This document shows, one piece after another, positions 1 through 3,858 of a DNA stretch of 6,253 nt. The stretch's first letter is position 1; the number at the start of each line of letters is the position of its first letter. The notes under the pieces were generated by a model that was not told the DNA's origin, did not search any database, and worked only from the letters and a program-made list of their open reading frames with translations. Source of the DNA: Gammaproteobacteria bacterium (GTDB taxonomy: Bacteria > Pseudomonadota > Gammaproteobacteria > Steroidobacterales > Steroidobacteraceae); the NCBI GenBank assembly GCA_019242385.1, contig JAFAVO010000117.1, forward strand, positions 1-6,253. Reading direction: 5' to 3'. Position numbers and translations under genes: made by a program.

Positions 1-51
1 AAGAGCGGTGCCGGCGCTGCCTGAGGAGCCGGTCACGCGTACATCTGACAC
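1..51 (-). CDS. Possible start of a downstream gene, cut by the window edge
   Basis: A GTG whose first base is the last base of the SPOR-gene TAG stop opens a frame (VSDVRVTGSSGSAGTAL) that runs to the left edge, 17 codons. A one-base stop/start overlap suits translational coupling. However, the residues do not resemble the hydrophobic start of CvpA, which is often the next gene in this neighbourhood, and no strong Shine-Dalgarno is visible. A second in-frame GTG lies at about 36. It may simply be intergenic DNA before a gene outside the window. Confidence 0.2.
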   Translation of the reverse strand, partial: MSDVRVTGSSGSAGTAL

Positions 52-677
52 TACTTCGGCACGATCTCGCCGCCGCCATGGCCATGCGCGCGCAGCTGCT
101 GCGCAAGCTCGCTGGCGGCGGGCCGGTCGTGCGCCGGGCCGACGCGCACCCGGTAGAGATGGGCACCCCGCAAGACGCTGACCGGGAATCCCTGGCCATG
201 CAGCTGTTTCGCGAGACGCTCGGCATTGGCCCGGCTGGCGAAGCTGCCAAGCTGCACCATGTAGGCACCGGCGCTGTCGGCATTGCCGGCGGAGGGCCCC
301 CCCCGCGCGGTGGGCGCGGGCACAGGTCCGTGAGCCGGCGGCGCGGGGACTGGCAGGGACGGCAGGTTGGTCCCCCCTTGCTCCGCAGTCGCAGCGGCAG
401 GTGCCACCGGTCCGTTCGCGACAGATGGTGGCGGTGCCGGCGGAAGCGGTGCCGGCTGCTCCGGCGCCGCGTGCGTGCTGACCCCATGCGCCGGCTGCGC
501 CGGCTCGTCCGTGAGCTTGATGGTGTAGGAGCGTAATGGCGGTTCCTCGATGGATGAGGCCACGGCCGTAGTCCTCGGAGCCGAGCGGACCGGTCCAGTC
601 AACAACTCGGGCACCAACAACACGATCAGCGCCACCAGAATGATTGCGCCCGTCAGCCGTTCTTTCACCTGGACCAC
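51..677 (-). CDS. SPOR-domain membrane protein (DedD-like)
   Basis: A 208-residue protein in the position of dedD, directly after folC. Residues 1-7 are a short cytoplasmic tail (MVQVKER), and 8-27 a hydrophobic helix (LTGAIILVALIVLLVPELL), so it is probably a bitopic inner-membrane protein with a periplasmic body. Residues 45-135 are a Pro/Ala/Gly-rich linker. Residues 137-207 form a SPOR domain (AYMVQLGSFASRANAERLAKQL ... LYRVRVGP). SPOR domains bind peptidoglycan strands lacking stem peptides at the septum, and E. coli DedD helps constriction; that role here is inferred. The start is GTG at 677 or GTG at 668. An in-frame TGA lies two codons before the first, and two nearby ATGs (681, 684) are out of frame. 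The GTG at 668 has GGGTGG a few bases upstream. An 8-base C run (297-304) falls in the linker. The stop codon is TAG. I leave the symbol empty because the family is diverse, though dedD would be a fair name. Confidence 0.88.
   Translation of the reverse strand: MVQVKERLTGAIILVALIVLLVPELLTGPVRSAPRTTAVASSIEEPPLRSYTIKLTDEPAQPAHGVSTHAAPEQPAPLPPAPPPSVANGPVAPAAATAEQGGTNLPSLPVPAPPAHGPVPAPTARGGPSAGNADSAGAYMVQLGSFASRANAERLAKQLHGQGFPVSVLRGAHLYRVRVGPAHDRPAASELAQQLRAHGHGGGEIVPK
431..456 (-). repeat. Short direct repeat in the SPOR-protein linker
   Basis: The 11-mer gcggtgccggc occurs at 431-441 and 446-456, exactly 15 bases (five codons) apart, encoding the PAP-type repeats of the linker. The same 11-mer also occurs at 5-15 in the window. 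Such repeats are common in Pro/Ala-rich, GC-rich coding DNA and probably reflect low complexity. Confidence 0.5.
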
Positions 678-740
678 CCATCATGGGGGCGACAACGAGG
701 AAGCCAAGCGTAGCGCTGCAGAGTGGAGCGCATGCTGCGC

Positions 741-746
741 ATTATA
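741..746 (-). promoter_or_regulatory. Possible -10 hexamer TATAAT at the folC stop codon
   Basis: The minus strand reads CTTCAGATATAATGCGC across the folC stop, giving a perfect sigma-70 -10 consensus about 64 bases before the SPOR-gene start. No good -35 hexamer is seen 16-18 bases upstream (the region is CCCGGC-like), and there is no extended -10 TG. AT-rich hexamers are rare in this sequence, but the ATA and TAA codons supply part of it by necessity. A promoter for the SPOR gene is possible, not shown. Confidence 0.3.
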
Positions 747-2046
747 TCTGAAGCCACTGCAGCGCCGGGCCGACGGTGTACACCGAGCCGCACACGACGA
801 CGCGGTCGCCGGGTTGCGCCGTGCTGCGCGCGAGCTGGCAGCCTTCGGCGACCGAGGCAGCGGGCTCGAAGGAAGCTCCGGCGGGCACGAGCCGCCGCGC
901 GAGCTCTTGCGCCGCAAGGCCGCGCGGACCGGGCAAGGCGCACACGATCCAGTGATCGACGAGCGGCGCGAGCGCCGCGCCGATAGCGGCGGCATCCTTG
1001 TCCGCGAGCACGCCGATGACCGCCAAGGTGCGCCCCGCGGCGCGCGGCAGAGGACGCTCGCGCAGTTGCTCGGCGAGAACGCGCGCGGCGGGCTCGTTGT
1101 GCGCGATATCGAGGATCCACTCCACATCGCCTGCGATCACCTGGAAGCGTCCGGCGAGGTGCACGGCGCCGAGCGCGCGCGCCACCGTGGGCTGATCGAG
1201 CTGTGCGAGCCGCGCGGCGAGGCGCGCCACCCCCGGGCGGCCGCCGCCGCTCGCCGGCAGTGCCGCGAGCGCAGCGAGTGCGGTAGCGGCGTTGCGGTAC
1301 TGAATGGCGCCCGCGAGGGCCGATGGCGGCAGGGCATCGAGCGCTAACCCAGCTCCCCGGTAATCCCAGCCTGCGGTGTGCACGCGCCAGCTGAAATCGC
1401 GCTCGGCCACCACCGGTCGCGCTGCCACATGCCGGATGGCTTCGTACACGGTCGCCGGCATCTGCGGCGTGCCGAGCACTGCCGGACGGTCGGCCCGGAA
1501 GATCCCCGCCTTCTCCGCACCGATGAGCTCGAGCGTATCGCCGAGCCATTCGCGGTGATCGAATCCGACCGAGGCGAGCACCGCCACATCGGCGTCGAGC
1601 AGGTTCGTGGCATCGAGGCGTCCCCCGAGACCGACCTCGAGTACCGCCGCATCGACACGCGCATCGCTGAAGATGAGCAGTGCCGCGAGCGTGTTGTACT
1701 CGAAGAAGGTGAGCGTGGTCGCAGCGCGAGCCGCTTCGATGCGCTCGAACGCCGTGATGAGCTGGGCATCGGCGATGTCATTCCCGGCCACCCGGATGCG
1801 CTCGTTGTAGCGGATGAGGTGGGGTGAGGTGAAGGTGCCCGCGCGCACTCCGAGCGCGGCCAGCAGAGCCTCGAGGTGCGCAACGATCGAGCCCTTGCCG
1901 TTGGTTCCCGCGACGGTGAACACCGGGAAGGCGGGGGCCGCGACCCCGAGCGTGCGCGCCACCCGGCCGACCCGCTCGAGCCCCATGTCGATGCTCTGCG
2001 GATGCACCGACTCCTGCAGCCTGAGCCACTCGGCGAGCGTGCGCAT
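742..2046 (-). CDS. folC: Bifunctional dihydrofolate synthase / folylpolyglutamate synthase
   Basis: FolC joins glutamate to dihydropteroate to form dihydrofolate and adds further glutamates to tetrahydrofolates, using ATP. It is a cytosolic Mur-ligase-family enzyme. The 434 residues match the usual bacterial length. Motifs in order: HPQSIDMGLERV at 15-26, P-loop GTNGKGS at 47-53 with Lys51, TSPHLIRYNERI at 73-84, FFEYNTLAAL at 114-123, EVGLGGRLDATN at 137-148, and FDHREWLGDTLELIGAEKAGI at 162-182, whose KAGI lysine (Lys179) corresponds to the carbamylated lysine of the family. The C-terminal domain has LDIAHNEPAAR, where the usual HNP reads HNEP, and VVVCGSVYTVGPAL near the end. The ATG follows the accD stop by 15 bases with no clear Shine-Dalgarno, so translation may be coupled to accD. 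The last codons, ATA TAA TG, contain a TATAAT hexamer. Confidence 0.96.
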   Translation of the reverse strand: MRTLAEWLRLQESVHPQSIDMGLERVGRVARTLGVAAPAFPVFTVAGTNGKGSIVAHLEALLAALGVRAGTFTSPHLIRYNERIRVAGNDIADAQLITAFERIEAARAATTLTFFEYNTLAALLIFSDARVDAAVLEVGLGGRLDATNLLDADVAVLASVGFDHREWLGDTLELIGAEKAGIFRADRPAVLGTPQMPATVYEAIRHVAARPVVAERDFSWRVHTAGWDYRGAGLALDALPPSALAGAIQYRNAATALAALAALPASGGGRPGVARLAARLAQLDQPTVARALGAVHLAGRFQVIAGDVEWILDIAHNEPAARVLAEQLRERPLPRAAGRTLAVIGVLADKDAAAIGAALAPLVDHWIVCALPGPRGLAAQELARRLVPAGASFEPAASVAEGCQLARSTAQPGDRVVVCGSVYTVGPALQWLQI

Positions 2047-2061
2047 CGGCGGGCGCTGCGC

Positions 2062-2922
2062 TCAGGCGGCGGCCGGGAGCTTCAGCAGCACCCGCAGCAG
2101 CGCTGCGACCTTATCGCGCATCTCGCGCCGATCGACGATCATGTCGATGGCACCGTGCTCGAGCAGAAACTCGCTCCGCTGGAAGCCCTCCGGCAGCGTT
2201 TCCCGCACCGTCTGCTGGATGACCCGCGGGCCGGCAAAGCCGATGAGCGCGCGGGGCTCGGCGAGGTTCAGGTCCCCGAGCAGCGCGAGACTCGCCGAGA
2301 CGCCGCCGGTGGTCGGATCGGTGAGGACCGAGATGAAGGGCAGATGCGCCTGCGCCAGGCGCGAGAGTGCCGCCGCCGTCTTCGCCATCTGCAGCAGGGA
2401 ATAGAGCGCCTCCTGCATGCGCGCCCCGCCGCTCGCGGAAAAGCACACGAGCGGGCGCCGCTCGGCGATGCACTGGTCGATACCGCGCTTGAAGCGCTCG
2501 CCGACCACCGAGCCCATCGAGCCACCGAGGAACTGGAACTCGAATGCGCAGGCGACGACGGGCAGCGCATGCAGCGTACCGGCGAGCACCACCATCGCAT
2601 CCTTCTCGTTGGTGGCCTTCTGCGCCTGGACGAGCCGATCCCGGTAGCGCTTGCTGTCGCGGAACTTCAGCGGGTCCTCCGGTCCGATGGCCGCGCCGAT
2701 CTCTACACCCGAGCCCGGGTCGAGGAAGCGCTCGAGCCGCTCGCGTGCACCGATGCGCATGTGGTGGCTGCACTTGGGGCACACATACAGGTTGCGCTCG
2801 AGCTCTGCCCGGTAAAGGACCGCGTCGCACGCCGGACACTTGATCCAAAGGCCCTCCGGGACCGAGCGGGTGCGCTTTTCGGTCTTGATGCGCGAAGGCA
2901 TGATCTTGTCGAACCAGGTCAT
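2062..2922 (-). CDS. accD: Acetyl-CoA carboxylase, carboxyltransferase subunit beta
   Basis: AccD pairs with AccA to transfer the carboxyl group from carboxybiotin on AccB to acetyl-CoA, making malonyl-CoA, the committed step of fatty acid synthesis in the cytosol. The protein has 286 residues (E. coli 304). A four-cysteine zinc ribbon is visible at Cys29, Cys32, Cys48 and Cys51, typical of bacterial AccD. The carboxyltransferase (crotonase-like) core shows GGSMGSVVGERFKRGID at 133-149, FSASGGARMQEA at 161-172 (acyl-CoA/oxyanion region) and DPTTGGVSAS at 202-211. The start MTWFDKIMPSRI is typical for the family and is preceded by GGGTGA at 5-base spacing. It ends in TGA only 15 bases before folC, an arrangement common in gammaproteobacteria. 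trpF, trpB and trpA, which often lie just upstream, are absent. Nothing in the protein looks broken. Confidence 0.97.
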   Translation of the reverse strand: MTWFDKIMPSRIKTEKRTRSVPEGLWIKCPACDAVLYRAELERNLYVCPKCSHHMRIGARERLERFLDPGSGVEIGAAIGPEDPLKFRDSKRYRDRLVQAQKATNEKDAMVVLAGTLHALPVVACAFEFQFLGGSMGSVVGERFKRGIDQCIAERRPLVCFSASGGARMQEALYSLLQMAKTAAALSRLAQAHLPFISVLTDPTTGGVSASLALLGDLNLAEPRALIGFAGPRVIQQTVRETLPEGFQRSEFLLEHGAIDMIVDRREMRDKVAALLRVLLKLPAAA

Positions 2923-2935
2923 TCAGTTCACCCGC

Positions 2936-2950
2936 GGCGCCGATGGCGCC
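2936..2950. promoter_or_regulatory. Short inverted repeat in the truA-accD gap
   Basis: ggcgcc, gat, ggcgcc forms a 6-bp GC-only stem with a 3-base loop. It sits just upstream of the accD Shine-Dalgarno (GGGTGA, 2928-2933), which is 5 bases from the ATG at 2922. There is no T-run, so a terminator is unlikely. It might modulate access to the accD ribosome binding site. In a GC-rich gap such a short palindrome may also be chance. Confidence 0.3.
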
Positions 2951-2972
2951 TGCCGCGGACGATCATAGCCCA

Positions 2973-3755
2973 TCAGACCGGAAACCCCTCCGCCAGGGCC
3001 GGAGCCGGGATACTGAAGGCGCAGGGGTAACGCACCGACAGCAGGTACAGGCCCGCCGCCGGGGCCGTGGCGGCATTGCGCGTACGGTCGCGGCCGAGCA
3101 GCACCTGGCGGGTGTGCTCGACGCTCGCGTCGCCGCGTCCGACGGCGATGAGCAGGCCTGCGATGTTACGCATCATGTGGTGCAGAAAGGCATTGGCCGT
3201 GGCCTCGATCACGACGAGGTCCCCGCGCCGCTCGATGCGCAGGCGCTCCATGCGGCGGATGGGAGACTTTGCCTGACATTCAGCCGCGCGAAACGCGCTG
3301 AAGTCGTGCTCACCGAGGAGTAACTGCGCTGCCTCCTGCATACGCTCCTGATCGAGCGGCCGGTGGACCCATGCGGTTCGCGCAGACAGCAGAGCCGGAC
3401 GCGCCAGGCGGTTCGAGATCAGATAGCGGTAGGTGCGAGCCTCAGCGGAGTAGCGGGCGTGGAAGTGCCCCGGCACCGGCCGCGCCCAGGTGATGCTGGC
3501 ATCACGCGGCAGCTCACTGTTCGCGCCGAGCACCCAGCCGCGCAAACCGCGGGTCACGGTGGTGTCGAAATGGGCGACCTGGCCGCAGGCATGCACACCG
3601 GCATCGGTACGGCCCGCGCAGGTGAGACTCACGGGCTCCGCGGCGACTTGCCCGAGTGCGCGCTCGAAGAGGCGCTGCAGCGTCGGCACGGAATCCTGGG
3701 CCTGCCAGCCGGCGTACGCGCTGCCGTCGTACTCGATGCCAACGGCGATTCTCAG
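2973..3755 (-). CDS. truA: tRNA pseudouridine synthase A, apparent CTG start
   Basis: TruA converts uridines 38-40 in the anticodon stem-loop of many tRNAs to pseudouridine. Numbered from the CTG at 3755, the protein has 260 residues, close to E. coli TruA (270). The N-terminus reads RIAVGIEYDGSAYAGWQAQ, the conserved TruA opening. The catalytic motif GRTDAGVHA is at 48-56 with nucleophile Asp51. TYRY lies near 108-111, DFSAFRAAECQAKSPIR at 151-167, NAFLHHMMRNIAG at 188-200, and APAAGLYL at 231-238. A GTG at 3689 would remove the conserved first strand and is rejected. From the in-frame TGA upstream down to the conserved RIAVGIEYDG there is no ATG, GTG or TTG, only CTG CTG AGA ATC, so CTG at 3755 (or 3758) is the best start. 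It follows fimV by 103 bases and precedes accD by 50. The product is certain; the start is probable. Confidence 0.93.
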   Translation of the reverse strand: MRIAVGIEYDGSAYAGWQAQDSVPTLQRLFERALGQVAAEPVSLTCAGRTDAGVHACGQVAHFDTTVTRGLRGWVLGANSELPRDASITWARPVPGHFHARYSAEARTYRYLISNRLARPALLSARTAWVHRPLDQERMQEAAQLLLGEHDFSAFRAAECQAKSPIRRMERLRIERRGDLVVIEATANAFLHHMMRNIAGLLIAVGRGDASVEHTRQVLLGRDRTRNAATAPAAGLYLLSVRYPCAFSIPAPALAEGFPV

Positions 3756-3763
3756 CAGAGGAT

Positions 3764-3768
3764 CCCTT
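3764..3768 (-). promoter_or_regulatory. truA ribosome binding site (AAGGG)
   Basis: AAGGG on the minus strand, within AGAAGGGA, lies 8 bases before the CTG codon at 3753-3755 that is proposed as the truA start. It is a good Shine-Dalgarno match at normal spacing and helps decide this unusual start. Confidence 0.6.
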
Positions 3769-3774
3769 CTGGGC

Positions 3775-3808
3775 GCAGCCGGCGAAAGTCAGGCCTTTCG
3801 CCGGCTGC
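3775..3808. promoter_or_regulatory. 14-bp perfect stem-loop upstream of truA ribosome binding site
   Basis: gcagccggcgaaag at 3775-3788 is the exact reverse complement of ctttcgccggctgc at 3795-3808, with a 6-base loop (tcaggc on the plus strand). In truA-sense RNA the stem ends about six bases before the AAGGG ribosome binding site at 3764-3768. No T-run follows on either strand, so it is not a classical intrinsic terminator. It could stabilise a processed mRNA 5' end, influence truA translation, or be a dispersed palindromic repeat. Confidence 0.55.
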
Positions 3809-3826
3809 AATGGAGCTGATGTCCGG

Positions 3827-3849
3827 CAAAATCGCTTCCAGCGATTTTG
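3827..3849. terminator. Inverted repeat just after fimV, possible weak bidirectional terminator
   Basis: A perfect 10-bp stem (caaaatcgct, loop tcc, agcgattttg) starts 9 bases after the fimV stop codon. The stem has A residues on its left side and T residues on its right side on either strand, as in short bidirectional intrinsic terminators. The T-run is only four bases and is followed by G/C, so termination may be weak. The inverted repeat is directly visible; the terminator role is inference. Confidence 0.45.
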
Positions 3850-3858
3850 GCCAATGAA

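Noticed and set aside
4..15. 12-mer agcggtgccggc shared with 445-456
   Set aside because: It is short, very GC-rich and made of Pro/Ala/Gly-type codons; a chance or low-complexity match is the simplest explanation.
550..1347. A 265-codon plus-strand frame opposite folC and the SPOR gene
   Set aside because: It is antisense to folC, whose P-loop and C-terminal motifs are intact, and has composition typical of a shadow frame.
665..1549. A 294-codon minus-strand frame overlapping folC in another frame
   Set aside because: Its translation is dominated by Arg and Ala with no domain; folC in the other frame is complete.
2962..2967. TATGAT hexamer on the minus strand in the truA-accD gap as a promoter -10
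   Set aside because: It matches the -10 consensus at five of six positions, but no -35 is seen at 16-18 bases. It is too weak to list as a promoter.
1876..3030. A 384-codon plus-strand frame across folC, accD and the end of truA
   Set aside because: It runs opposite to three well-supported genes, is very rich in Arg, Ala and Glu, and shows no motif.
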